Source: Bacteroidota bacterium
GTDB taxonomy: Bacteria > Bacteroidota > Bacteroidia > UKL13-3
DNA length: 64,000 nucleotides
Assembly (NCBI GenBank): GCA_027487835.1
Contig: JAIYCU010000030.1
Coordinates: 1-64,000, forward strand
Direction of reading: 5' to 3'
Below the pieces are notes generated by a model that made no database searches, was not told the DNA's origin, and saw only the letters and a program-made list of their open reading frames with translations. A program made the position numbers and the translations under genes. Positions 35,411 through 43,869 of the stretch are shown here, one piece after another. How positions within the stretch are numbered: the first letter of the stretch is position 1; each line of letters opens with the position of its first letter.

Positions 35411-35492
35411 ATTGCAATGCCTAGGAGCAATCCCTTGCCACAAATTCTTTTCAACGCAAAGGACCGCAAAGGAAGCGCGAAGGTTCGCAAAG
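35411..35492 (+). repeat. Direct repeat to the left of the tandem array
   Basis: This 82-bp stretch, with CTAGGAGCAATCCCTTG and AAGCGCGAAGGTTCGCAAAG as its best-kept parts, recurs at 36031-36112. Over the 72 bp from CTAGGAGC onward I count 65 identities. The copies are in the same orientation and bracket the 42-bp tandem array. The CGCAAAG-type words are a common intergenic repeat style in Bacteroidota. Confidence 0.75.
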
Positions 35493-35560
35493 GATATTTC
35501 TTTTAAGCTTCTGGCAGCTGGCTTTTAGCCTTTAACGGTCGCCGAGCAGAGCCGAGGCGC

Positions 35561-35938
35561 CTTATTGATGACCCGCCAAGCCTTATTGATGGCAAATTTT
35601 ATCTTATTGATGACTCGCCAAGTCTTATTGATGGCAAATTTCACCTTATTGATGACCCGCCGAGTCTTATTGATGGCAAATTTCATCTTATTGATGACCC
35701 GCCAAGCCTTATTGATGGCAAATTTTGTCTTATTGATGACCCGCCGAGCCTTATTGATGGCAAATTTTGCCTTATTGATGACCCGCCATGTCTTATTGAT
35801 GACAAATTTCACCTTATTGATGACGCGCCAAGCCTTATTGATGGCAAATTTCATCTTATTGATGACTCGCCGAGCCTTATTGATGGCAAATTTCATCTTA
35901 TTGATGACCCGCCAAGCCTTATTGATGGCAAATTTTGT
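35561..35938. repeat. Tandem array: nine 42-bp units, each made of two 21-bp halves
   Basis: The 42-bp unit consists of two 21-bp halves that both begin CTTATTGATG: one continues ACCCGCCAAGC (with variants), the other GCAAATTTTAT (with variants). Nine full units run from 35561 to 35938, with a tenth beginning at 35939 and breaking off after CTTATTG. Because 42 is a multiple of three, frames stay open on both strands (about 125 aa each), but these carry no start context or domain and look like a by-product. The units differ by a few substitutions each, so it is not a very recent expansion. Confidence 0.9.
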
Positions 35939-36030
35939 CTTATTGGAGGTCTAAAGGAGCCTGCCGAGGTGTTGCCTTAGCGTTCTCTGCGGTAAACATA
36001 GCGTTCTCTGCGGTAAAAAAATATGACTCA

Positions 36031-36112
36031 CTGCAATTCCCTAGGAGCAATCCCTTGCTACAAATGCTCCTCAACGCAAAGGGCCACAAAGAAAGCGCGA
36101 AGGTTCGCAAAG
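36031..36112 (+). repeat. Direct repeat to the right of the tandem array
   Basis: Second copy of the 35411-35492 element. Just before it (about 35980-36020) lies a doubled AGCGTTCTCTGCGGTAAA. The stretch between the array and the next gene (35939-36189) has no gene that I can support. Confidence 0.7.
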
Positions 36113-36189
36113 TTTCTATTATAGCAAACTCCTTTGGCATTCTTAACACGACACACTTTTAGCCAAAGAAAAAGCGTTTATATAACCGT

Positions 36190-36777
36190 ATGAAAACGCT
36201 TTCAATTTACGGTTTTGTGTTATTGCTTTTTGCAACCAGCCTCTTCCAACTTCAGGCGCAAACGCCCTTTTCGCTACGCCTGGCTGAAGCGGCCTTTAGT
36301 CTCACCAAACAAAAAGTAAGCTATGACCCCTCCTACTTTAAAATTCCCTACCCAAATGGAGATGTACCCGCCAACAAAGGAGTTTGCACTGATGTAGTAA
36401 TTAGGGCTTACCGCTTGCTAAAAATCGACTTACAGCAATTGGTGCACGAAGACATGAAAGCCAATTTCAAACTATATCCCAAAAATTGGGGCTTGGCTCA
36501 ACCCGACAAAAACATAGACCACCGCAGGGTGCCCAACCTAATGGTTTTCTTTAAACGCCATGGCAAAGTAAAACCCATTACTAAAAATGCTGCCGATTAT
36601 GCCCCTGGAGATATTGTTTGCTGGCATTTAGGAAATGGCATTACCCATATTGGCATTGTATCTAACATAAAATCTGCCGATGGCAAACGCTACCAAATAG
36701 TGCACAATATTGGCGCTGGACAAGTGCTGGAGGATTGTTTGCTGCTATTTAACATCATTGGGCATTATAGTTATTAG
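36190..36777 (+). CDS. DUF1287 exported amidase-like protein
   Basis: 195 aa with a signal peptide (FVLLLFATSLFQLQAQT). It matches DUF1287, an NlpC/P60-like papain fold family. Catalytic-type Cys lies in NKGVCTDVVIRAYR and His in GNGITHIGIVSN; DYAPGDIVCWHLG is also conserved. Such proteins probably act on cell-wall peptides in the periplasm. It is a single gene between the repeat region and a block of inverted repeats. Confidence 0.8.
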   Translation: MKTLSIYGFVLLLFATSLFQLQAQTPFSLRLAEAAFSLTKQKVSYDPSYFKIPYPNGDVPANKGVCTDVVIRAYRLLKIDLQQLVHEDMKANFKLYPKNWGLAQPDKNIDHRRVPNLMVFFKRHGKVKPITKNAADYAPGDIVCWHLGNGITHIGIVSNIKSADGKRYQIVHNIGAGQVLEDCLLLFNIIGHYSY

Positions 36778-36876
36778 TCCATAGTCGATAGACGATAGAC
36801 CATAGTAGAATTTTGCTTTACCTCGAACAAAAACCATCGTCTATGGACTATGGACTATGGACGATAGACCATGGAC
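36776..36876. repeat. Cluster of GTCCATAG/CTATGGAC inverted repeats
   Basis: A left arm (36776-36806) made of words such as AGTCCATAGTCGATAG and GATAGACCATAG faces a right arm (36832-36876) with CTATGGACTATGGACTATGG and GACGATAGACCATGGACC. They can fold into a large stem with a loop of about 25 bp. A related cluster lies at 46272-46328. At this place it could terminate the DUF1287 transcript. Confidence 0.65.
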
Positions 36877-36919
36877 CAAAGAACGCAGACAAAAAATAAC
36901 ATTAAGCTAAAAAAGGACT

Positions 36920-36927
36920 TACATTTG
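36920..36927 (+). promoter_or_regulatory. TAnnTTTG promoter box before the efflux region
   Basis: TACATTTG matches the Bacteroidota -7 consensus. No TTG lies at the usual distance upstream. If used, transcription would begin a few bases after 36931, at or just past the GTG chosen for the next gene, so that start may be leaderless or wrong by a few codons. Confidence 0.35.
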
Positions 36928-36931
36928 CATC

Positions 36932-37375
36932 GTGTTAATTGGTTCAACTAAAAAATCTAATTTGGCTAACATCCAAAAACAAAGCGCTAAAAATGGCTTT
37001 GCGGGTTTTTTACTGTTGGTTTGGCTCTTGTTTAGCTTCGGACAAGTTTATGCCCTTGTTGGCCAGCAAAGTTTGGTTCAAACCAAAACTTTACAAAATA
37101 AAATACTGCAACAAAGCCCTGCTAAACGCATAACCGCAGGTGAACAAGCGCCACCCTCCTACTTAGCAGAAATTTTAGACGAAGAATTTAGTGAGGAAGA
37201 AAGCGATACAGAAGATAATGACAAAGTTTTTCTAGTCCTTTTTTATAAAAATTTCCTAGCTAAGTTTATTAGCCACGAGCAAACACGTTTCATAGAAATA
37301 TGCTCGGCCATGCATCAAGTAGTTTCCCCTCCCCTATTTGTATTGCACAAAAGTTTCAAACACTTTCTGATTTAA
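36932..37375 (+). CDS. Small membrane protein upstream of the efflux operon
   Basis: 147 aa from a GTG at 36932 (the start is uncertain; no ATG is available in the N-terminal half). One hydrophobic helix (GFAGFLLLVWLLFSFGQVYA) is followed by an acidic stretch (EEFSEEESDTEDND) and a C-terminal end VVSPPLFVLHKSFKHFLI. I have the impression that short proteins of this kind often precede RND pump genes in Bacteroidota, but no role is known. It ends 102 bp before the membrane fusion protein gene. One iterated 10-mer lies inside it (37075). Confidence 0.5.
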   Translation: MLIGSTKKSNLANIQKQSAKNGFAGFLLLVWLLFSFGQVYALVGQQSLVQTKTLQNKILQQSPAKRITAGEQAPPSYLAEILDEEFSEEESDTEDNDKVFLVLFYKNFLAKFISHEQTRFIEICSAMHQVVSPPLFVLHKSFKHFLI

Positions 37376-37477
37376 TTATTGATTTCTGCCAATTGGCAGT
37401 TCTTAGGTGTATTGGCTTGACCCAAGGGTTTAAGTCCATTCTATTTATTTCAATTTATTAAATCAAAAAAAATCAAG

Positions 37478-38566
37478 ATGAGAAACTTTCAAATCATCCT
37501 ACTCAGTAGTTTAAGCATTTTATTGGCCAGCTGCGGCCACCAAGCAGCCCATACAGAAGAAGCTAAGGTATTTACAGCCACCCTTCCGGTAAAAAAAGAC
37601 ACGCTTATTTACCATGAATATGTAAGTCAGATTCGTGCCATTCAACACATAGAATTGCGTGCCTTAGAAAAAGGATACTTACAAAAAATCTTTGTAGACG
37701 AAGGTAAATTTGTAAAGAAAGGTCAGTTATTGTTTCAAATTCTACCCATAGTATATGAGGCAGAAGCTGAAAAGGCAAAAGCAGAAAAGCAGTTTGCACA
37801 AATTGAATACCTTAACACCAAGGCATTGGCCGATAGCAATATTGTTTCTAAAAACGAATTGGCATTGGCCAAAGCAAAGCTTGCCAAAGCCAGTGCAGAT
37901 TTAAACCTAGCACAAGCACACCTTAAATTTACAGAACTGCGGGCGCCATTTGATGGCATTGTGGGGCGCTTTAACGAGGTGCGTGTAGGTAGTTTATTAG
38001 ATGAAGGGGAGCTGTTAACTACCCTTTCAGACAATAGCAAAATGTGGGTATACTTTAATGTACCAGAGTCGGAATACATCCATTACAAAACCCACCAAGG
38101 CAATAATGAGCATTTAAAAGTAAAGCTTCAGTTGGCAGACAATGAGATGTTTGAAGAGATGGGCCAAATAGAAACCATAGAAGCCGACTTTAACAACGAA
38201 ACTGGAAACATTGCCTTTAGGGCCACTTTTAACAACCCAAAAGGAATTTTAAGACATGGCGAAACAGGCAATATATTTATGCCTGTATTGGTGCATGATG
38301 GGGTGTTAATTCCGCAAAAAGCCAGTTATGAAATCTTAGATAAAAAGTTTGTGTTTGTAGTAGGTGAAGGAGGAATCATTAGCGCCAGAGAAATTAGCAT
38401 TGGCCAAGAAATTCCACATATCTATAGTGTGCTAACAGGTTTATCACCTACAGATACCATTTTGGTAGAAGGCTTACGCAAGGTAAAAAGTGGCGATGAA
38501 GTGGCAGTTAAACTTAAAAGCTTTAACCAAATCATCAGCGAGCTTAAGCAGTTAAAAGCTGAATAA
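37478..38566 (+). CDS. RND efflux membrane fusion lipoprotein
   Basis: 362-aa periplasmic adaptor (AcrA/HlyD family). A lipobox (ILLASCGH) predicts lipid anchoring to the inner membrane. Order: beta-barrel strand, lipoyl half (IELRALEKGYLQKIFVDEGK), an alpha-hairpin (FAQIEYLNTKALADSNIVSK), the second lipoyl half (LRAPFDGIVGRFNEVRVGSL) and barrel/membrane-proximal domains. It links the pump encoded next with the outer-membrane channel. First gene of a three-gene pump operon. Confidence 0.9.
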   Translation: MRNFQIILLSSLSILLASCGHQAAHTEEAKVFTATLPVKKDTLIYHEYVSQIRAIQHIELRALEKGYLQKIFVDEGKFVKKGQLLFQILPIVYEAEAEKAKAEKQFAQIEYLNTKALADSNIVSKNELALAKAKLAKASADLNLAQAHLKFTELRAPFDGIVGRFNEVRVGSLLDEGELLTTLSDNSKMWVYFNVPESEYIHYKTHQGNNEHLKVKLQLADNEMFEEMGQIETIEADFNNETGNIAFRATFNNPKGILRHGETGNIFMPVLVHDGVLIPQKASYEILDKKFVFVVGEGGIISAREISIGQEIPHIYSVLTGLSPTDTILVEGLRKVKSGDEVAVKLKSFNQIISELKQLKAE

Positions 38567-38594
38567 TATTTAATACCCATTAAGTTTAAATTTC

Positions 38595-41500
38595 ATGATC
38601 AGCAAATTTATACAGCGCCCCGTGTTGGCGCTATCGCTATCCATAGCCATTGTTTTTTTGGGGATATTAGCCATTAAAACCCGCCCTATCTCTCAGTTTC
38701 CAGACATTGCCCCACCAAGGGTAAATATATTTATTGCCTATCCAGGTGCCAGTGCGCAAATCTTGGTAGAATCAACCCTTATCCCCTTAGAGCGCGCCAT
38801 CAATGGAGTGCAGGGAATGTTGTATTTAACCTCAGATGCCACCAGTGCAGGCGAGGCAACCTTACAAATTGTTTTTGAACCAGGCACCGACCCTAACGCA
38901 GCCGTAGTTAACATAAAAACAAGGGTAGATGCCATTATGAATAACCTGCCCCCCTTGGTGCAAAGAGAGGGTATTATCATAACGCCCATACAGCCAAGCA
39001 TGCTCATGTATGTAAACTTGTATAGCACCCATAAAGATGCGGATGAGAAGTTCTTATACAATTATGCCAATGTGCATATTATCCCAGAGCTACAGCGCAT
39101 CAAAGGCATGGGCAGGGCGCAAATTTTGGGCAGCAGAACCTATGCCATGCGCATTTGGCTCAAACCAGATAGAATGCGCGCCTATAATGTTTCTACCGAT
39201 GAGGTAATGAAAGCCATGGAGGAGCAAAGCATTATTGGTAGGCCTGGTAGGTTGGGTCAGGCCTCCGGAAAAACAGCACAATCTTTAGAGTTTACGCTGT
39301 CTTATAAAGGAAGGTTTAACAAGCCAGAAGAATATGAAAACATCATCATTAGGGCCAATCCCAATGGCGAATCTTTGAAGTTAAAAGAAGTAGCAGAGGT
39401 GGAATTGGGCAGCGAATTTTTTGATATTTATTCTAACAAAGATGGCTATGCCTCTGCCTCTATGGTGCTCAAGCAAAACTTTGGCACCAATGCCAGTGAT
39501 GTAATAGATAGAACCAAAGAAAAGCTGAAAGAATTAGAGAAAGACTTTCCACCGGGCATGGCCTATGAAATTAATTATGATGTTTCAAAATTTGTAAATG
39601 CCTCCATTGATAAAGTAATGCATACGCTACTAGAAGCATTTATTTTGGTAGCCATTGTGGTATTTATATTTTTAGGTGACTGGCGTTCTACCCTTATTCC
39701 AATTATTGCAGTACCCGTTTCCCTCATTGGGGCCTTTGTATTTATGCAACTATTTGGCCTCACCATTAACCTTATTACCTTGTTTGCCTTGGTATTGGCC
39801 ATTGGTATTGTGGTTGATGATGCCATTGTGGTGGTGGAAGCAGTGCATACCAAAATGGAAGAAGAGCACTTACAACCCTTCCCAGCAGTGAAAAAAGTAT
39901 TGGGCGAAATTAGCGGAGCTGTAATAGCCATTACCTTAATCATGACAGCGGTATTTGTGCCCATTGCCTTTATGACCGGACCCGTGGGCGTTTTCTACCG
40001 ACAATTTTCCATTACTATGGCAAGTTCAATCATCCTTTCAGGCGTGGTAGCACTTACCTTAACACCAGTTTTATGCGCCATGATTTTAAAGAACAACCAT
40101 GGCAAACCTAAAAAATTAACACCTATCCAACGCTTTTTAAATTGGTTCAACAAAAACTTTGATACCCTAACAGGCAAGTACACCAAACTGCTTCAACTCA
40201 TTGTAAACAGACGCGTTATTACCTTTGGTTTATTGGCAGCCTTTGGGTTTGGTATATTCGGGTTGAACCAAATTCTCCCCTCAGGATTTATACCCAATGA
40301 AGACCAAGGTCAAATTTATGCCATCATACAAACACCACCAGGAAGCACCTTAGAAAGAACCAATGATGTAGCCAGAGAATTGCAAGAAATTGCCAAAGAG
40401 ATACCAGACATTCAATCTGTAACCTCCTTGGCAGGCTATGAAATTTTAACAGAAGGTCGTGGTTCAAATGCAGGTACTTGTTTAATTAATTTAAAAGATT
40501 GGAAAGACAGAACACACCCCGTAAAAGAGGTAATGGAAATATTAGAAGAAAAAACAGCAAACCTAGGGGCGGTAGTAGAGTTTTTTGAACCACCTGCTGT
40601 ACCTGGTTATGGCTCTTCTGATGGTTTCTCTTTGCGCTTACTCAATAAGAACAGCACCATAGATTACCAAGATTTTGACCAAGTAAATATTGCCTTTATG
40701 GAAGCCCTTAAAAAGCGCAAAGAAATTACAGGCTTGTTTACCTTTTATGCTGCCAATTATCCCCAATATGAGATTATCATAGACAATGAAAAAGCCATGC
40801 AAAAAGGGGTTTCTATTGGGGCTGCCATGGAAAACTTAAACATATTAATTGGCAGTACCTATGAGCAAGGCTTTACGCGTTTTAATACTTTTTATAAAGT
40901 ATATGCCCAAGCGGGACCACAATACAGGCGATTGCCCTCAGATATTTTGAACCTTTACGTTAAAAATGACAGAAATGAAATGGTGCCTTATAGTTCATTT
41001 ATAAGTTTGAAAAAAACGCAAGGCCCTAATGAGATAACAAGGTTTAACTTATATACTTCCTCTGCCATTCGCGGGATTCCAGCCAAAGACTTTACTACAG
41101 GTGATGCCATTAAGGCCATTAAAGAAGTTGCCGCAGAAAGTTTACCCAATGGCTATGATATTGCATGGGAAGGCTTATCATATGATGAAGCCAACCGAGG
41201 CAATGAAGCCGTGTATATTTTTATCGTGGTACTCATCTTTGTTTACTTGGTGCTTGCCTCACAGTATGAAAGTTTTATTATTCCATTGGCAGTAGTACTT
41301 TCTTTACCAGCGGGCATATTTGGCTCGTTTTTGCTGCTCAAGTTATTAGGATTATCCAATGATATCTATGCACAAATTGGGCTCATTATGTTGGTGGGCT
41401 TACTGGGTAAAAACGCGGTTTTGATTGTAGAATTTGCCGTACAAAAACACAACCAAGGGTCTACTATTTTAGAAGCAGCCATAGAAGGAGCCAAGGTGAG

Positions 41501-41846
41501 GTTTAGGCCTATCTTAATGACCTCCTTTGCCTTTATTGCAGGGTTAATTCCATTGGTGCGGGCTACAGGTGCAGGGGCTATTGGCAATAAAACCATAGGC
41601 TCCTCTGCCATGGGTGGAATGCTCTTGGGAACCTTGTTTGGGGTAATCATTGTGCCAGGCCTATACTATGTTTTTGCCAGCCTTGCAGCAGGCAGAAAAT
41701 TGATACAAGACGAAGACTTTAATCCGCTTACCGAAGAAATAGTAGAACACAAGGAAGAAGGCAAACTTTTTAAAAGAATTGCCAATCTCAATCAACTTTT
41801 AAAGCGCAAACAAGCAAAAAAATCAGATCATGAAGAAGATAAATAG
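38595..41846 (+). CDS. RND multidrug efflux permease (HAE1/AcrB family)
   Basis: 1083-aa trimeric proton-driven exporter, normal length. The start FIQRPVLALSLSIAIVFLGI is typical of the family. The proton relay is complete: Asp408-Asp409 in GIVVDDAIVVVEA of TM4 and Lys939 in GLLGKNAVLIVEF of TM10. Two large periplasmic loops are present. It likely exports lipophilic compounds or drugs; the substrate cannot be read from sequence. The C-terminal tail is rich in Lys and Glu. It starts 28 bp after the adaptor gene and overlaps the channel gene by 17 bp. Confidence 0.93.
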   Translation: MISKFIQRPVLALSLSIAIVFLGILAIKTRPISQFPDIAPPRVNIFIAYPGASAQILVESTLIPLERAINGVQGMLYLTSDATSAGEATLQIVFEPGTDPNAAVVNIKTRVDAIMNNLPPLVQREGIIITPIQPSMLMYVNLYSTHKDADEKFLYNYANVHIIPELQRIKGMGRAQILGSRTYAMRIWLKPDRMRAYNVSTDEVMKAMEEQSIIGRPGRLGQASGKTAQSLEFTLSYKGRFNKPEEYENIIIRANPNGESLKLKEVAEVELGSEFFDIYSNKDGYASASMVLKQNFGTNASDVIDRTKEKLKELEKDFPPGMAYEINYDVSKFVNASIDKVMHTLLEAFILVAIVVFIFLGDWRSTLIPIIAVPVSLIGAFVFMQLFGLTINLITLFALVLAIGIVVDDAIVVVEAVHTKMEEEHLQPFPAVKKVLGEISGAVIAITLIMTAVFVPIAFMTGPVGVFYRQFSITMASSIILSGVVALTLTPVLCAMILKNNHGKPKKLTPIQRFLNWFNKNFDTLTGKYTKLLQLIVNRRVITFGLLAAFGFGIFGLNQILPSGFIPNEDQGQIYAIIQTPPGSTLERTNDVARELQEIAKEIPDIQSVTSLAGYEILTEGRGSNAGTCLINLKDWKDRTHPVKEVMEILEEKTANLGAVVEFFEPPAVPGYGSSDGFSLRLLNKNSTIDYQDFDQVNIAFMEALKKRKEITGLFTFYAANYPQYEIIIDNEKAMQKGVSIGAAMENLNILIGSTYEQGFTRFNTFYKVYAQAGPQYRRLPSDILNLYVKNDRNEMVPYSSFISLKKTQGPNEITRFNLYTSSAIRGIPAKDFTTGDAIKAIKEVAAESLPNGYDIAWEGLSYDEANRGNEAVYIFIVVLIFVYLVLASQYESFIIPLAVVLSLPAGIFGSFLLLKLLGLSNDIYAQIGLIMLVGLLGKNAVLIVEFAVQKHNQGSTILEAAIEGAKVRFRPILMTSFAFIAGLIPLVRATGAGAIGNKTIGSSAMGGMLLGTLFGVIIVPGLYYVFASLAAGRKLIQDEDFNPLTEEIVEHKEEGKLFKRIANLNQLLKRKQAKKSDHEEDK

Positions 41847-43266
41847 TTATGCCTTAATAGGAATATCCTTATGGCTAATGATGAGCTGGGCTTGCCAAAC
41901 CCCCAAGCTAACTATAAAACAGACAGACAAAACAATGCCTGCAAAATTTGGCAATTACCCTACCCAAAACCAAGCAAATTATGCCGCTGTAAATTGGCGT
42001 AATTACTTTGCCGATACCTTTTTAATTGCGTTAATAGATAGCGCCTTACTGCATAATCAAGAGTTGCATATCATAACGCAAGAAATGGCCATATATAAAA
42101 ATGAAATTCGCGCCAGAAAAGGAGAATACCTGCCCTTTGTTGGACTTGGAGCAGGAAGTGGCCTAGAAAAACCGGGTAAGTTTACGCGCTTTGGCGCCCT
42201 TGAAGAACAACTTGAGGTAGCACCCGGTAGGGCTTTTCCTACACCTTTGCAAGACCATATGATAAGTGCCAATGCCACTTGGGAACTTGATATTTGGAAA
42301 AAACTAAGGAATGCAAAAAAGGCAGCCACCTTAAGATATTTGGGCAGCGTAGAGGGTAAGAACTTTTTGGCAACCCAACTAATTGCAGAAATTTCTGATG
42401 CCTATTATGAATTAATGGCGCTAGACAATATGCAGTTAATGCTTTCACAAAATATTGCCCTGCAAGCCAATGCCCTCAATGTGGTAAAGCAACAAAAAGA
42501 ATCGGCTAAAGTATCACAATTGGCTGTTAACAGGTTCGAAGCCCAATTGCTAAATACACAGAACTTGCAATTTGTCATCAAACAAAGATTGGTAGAAACA
42601 GAAAATAAAATCAACTATTTATGTGGTAGATACCCGCAGCCAATTCAAAGAAATGCCAGCCTATTTTTTGAGTTGGGGATAGACACCGCTTGGACAGGTT
42701 CACCTTCCGACCTACTAAGCAATCGGCCAGATGTGAAGCAAGCGAACTACACCTTAGAAGCAAGTAATTTGGATGTAAAGGTTGCCAAGGCAAATTTTTA
42801 TCCTTCGCTAAGCTTAAGAGCGGGTGTGGGTTTGCAAGCCTTTAACCCCAGCTTTTTGGTTCAACCCGAATCTATGTTATATAATTTAACAGGCGATTTA
42901 ATAGCGCCTTTAATTAACAGAAATGCCATTAAAGCTGCGTATAATAGTGCAAGTGCCAAACAAATTCAGGCCGTTTACAAGTATCAACAAACCTTGTTAA
43001 ATGCTTATGTAGAAGTGGTAAACCAATTGGCCAAAGCCCAGAATTATCAGCAAAGCTTTACAACCAAAAATAAGCAAGTAGAACTCCTTTTTCAATCTAT
43101 AAACATTGCTAATAACTTGTTTTATGCGGCAAGGGCAGATTACGCAGAGGTATTGTTTACCCAAAGAGAAGCCTTAGAATCTAAAATGGAGCTGATAGAA
43201 ATAAAGCTAAACCAACTGCAAGCCAAGGTAAATTTGTATCGCAGTTTGGGCGGCGGTTGGCAGTAA
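41830..43266 (+). CDS. Outer-membrane efflux channel, TolC/NodT-type lipoprotein
   Basis: 478 aa with an N-terminal lipobox-like segment (LWLMMSWACQ). It has the two repeated OEP halves: VNWRNYFADTFLIALIDSAL in the first and LLSNRPDVKQANYTLEASNL in the second, and ends NLYRSLGGGWQ, a standard NodT ending. It forms the outer-membrane exit duct of the pump encoded by the two preceding genes. Overlap with the permease gene shows co-translation. Confidence 0.92.
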   Translation: MKKINSYALIGISLWLMMSWACQTPKLTIKQTDKTMPAKFGNYPTQNQANYAAVNWRNYFADTFLIALIDSALLHNQELHIITQEMAIYKNEIRARKGEYLPFVGLGAGSGLEKPGKFTRFGALEEQLEVAPGRAFPTPLQDHMISANATWELDIWKKLRNAKKAATLRYLGSVEGKNFLATQLIAEISDAYYELMALDNMQLMLSQNIALQANALNVVKQQKESAKVSQLAVNRFEAQLLNTQNLQFVIKQRLVETENKINYLCGRYPQPIQRNASLFFELGIDTAWTGSPSDLLSNRPDVKQANYTLEASNLDVKVAKANFYPSLSLRAGVGLQAFNPSFLVQPESMLYNLTGDLIAPLINRNAIKAAYNSASAKQIQAVYKYQQTLLNAYVEVVNQLAKAQNYQQSFTTKNKQVELLFQSINIANNLFYAARADYAEVLFTQREALESKMELIEIKLNQLQAKVNLYRSLGGGWQ

Positions 43267-43311
43267 CATAACATTGTTGAAGTTTAGGAGGCGATTGAGT
43301 ACTTTCGACCC

Positions 43312-43869
43312 ATGAAAAAATCACTCAATGCCTCCCAAACTTCTCAATTATTGACCACACTAGCCCAGCGTTTCGAGCAAAATATGCAACGACATGCTGC
43401 GTTGAAATGGAGCGATGTACTTGCTTCCTTAGAGGCTCAGCCTTTAAAATTAGCTGCCATTTGGGAAATGGAAGAAAGTGGTGGCGAGCCGGATGTAATT
43501 GGCTTCGACCCGCTTTCTAAAACCTTGGCATTTTATGATTGCGCCGCTGAGAGTCCAAAAGAACGCCGCAGCCTTTGCTATGATGAGGCTGCTTTAGCTG
43601 CTCGCAAAGAAAATAAACCAAAAGGAAGTGCCCTTGGAATGGCAGAGAAAATGGGCGTTACCGTACTCACAGAAATACAATACAAACACTTACAACAGCT
43701 GCAGCCAGTTGACCTTAAAACCTCTAGCTGGTTGCTTACCCCTGCTCCCATTAGGAAATTAGGCGGTGCCATTTTTGGCGATAACCGATTTAAAACCGTT
43801 TTTGTGTATCATAATGGTGTCGAATCTTACTACGGCTCAAGAGGTTTTAGAACTTGTATAACGCTTTAA
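43312..43869 (+). CDS. DUF4256 protein
   Basis: 185-aa cytosolic protein. Conserved family parts: LAAIWEMEESGGEPDVIGFD, CAAESPKERRSLCYDEAAL, GMAEKMGVTVLTEIQYKHLQ, and the C-terminal FVYHNGVESYYGSRGFR. The family is widespread and of unknown function. Its stop overlaps the convergent photolyase gene by 4 bp. Confidence 0.85.
   Translation: MKKSLNASQTSQLLTTLAQRFEQNMQRHAALKWSDVLASLEAQPLKLAAIWEMEESGGEPDVIGFDPLSKTLAFYDCAAESPKERRSLCYDEAALAARKENKPKGSALGMAEKMGVTVLTEIQYKHLQQLQPVDLKTSSWLLTPAPIRKLGGAIFGDNRFKTVFVYHNGVESYYGSRGFRTCITL

Noticed and set aside
35561-35938. Regular repeats that could suggest a CRISPR array
   Set aside because: There are no unique spacers between repeats: the whole 42-bp unit repeats, and no cas gene is in the window.
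35525-35954. Two open frames of about 125 aa on opposite strands with peptide repeats
   Set aside because: They follow from a tandem repeat whose period is divisible by three; no start context, no domain, and both strands are equally open. Listed as a repeat instead.
35935-36162. Short open frames on both strands between the array and the DUF1287 gene
   Set aside because: They consist of repeat DNA (AGCGTTCTCTGCGG and CGCAAAG words) with no protein-like pattern.
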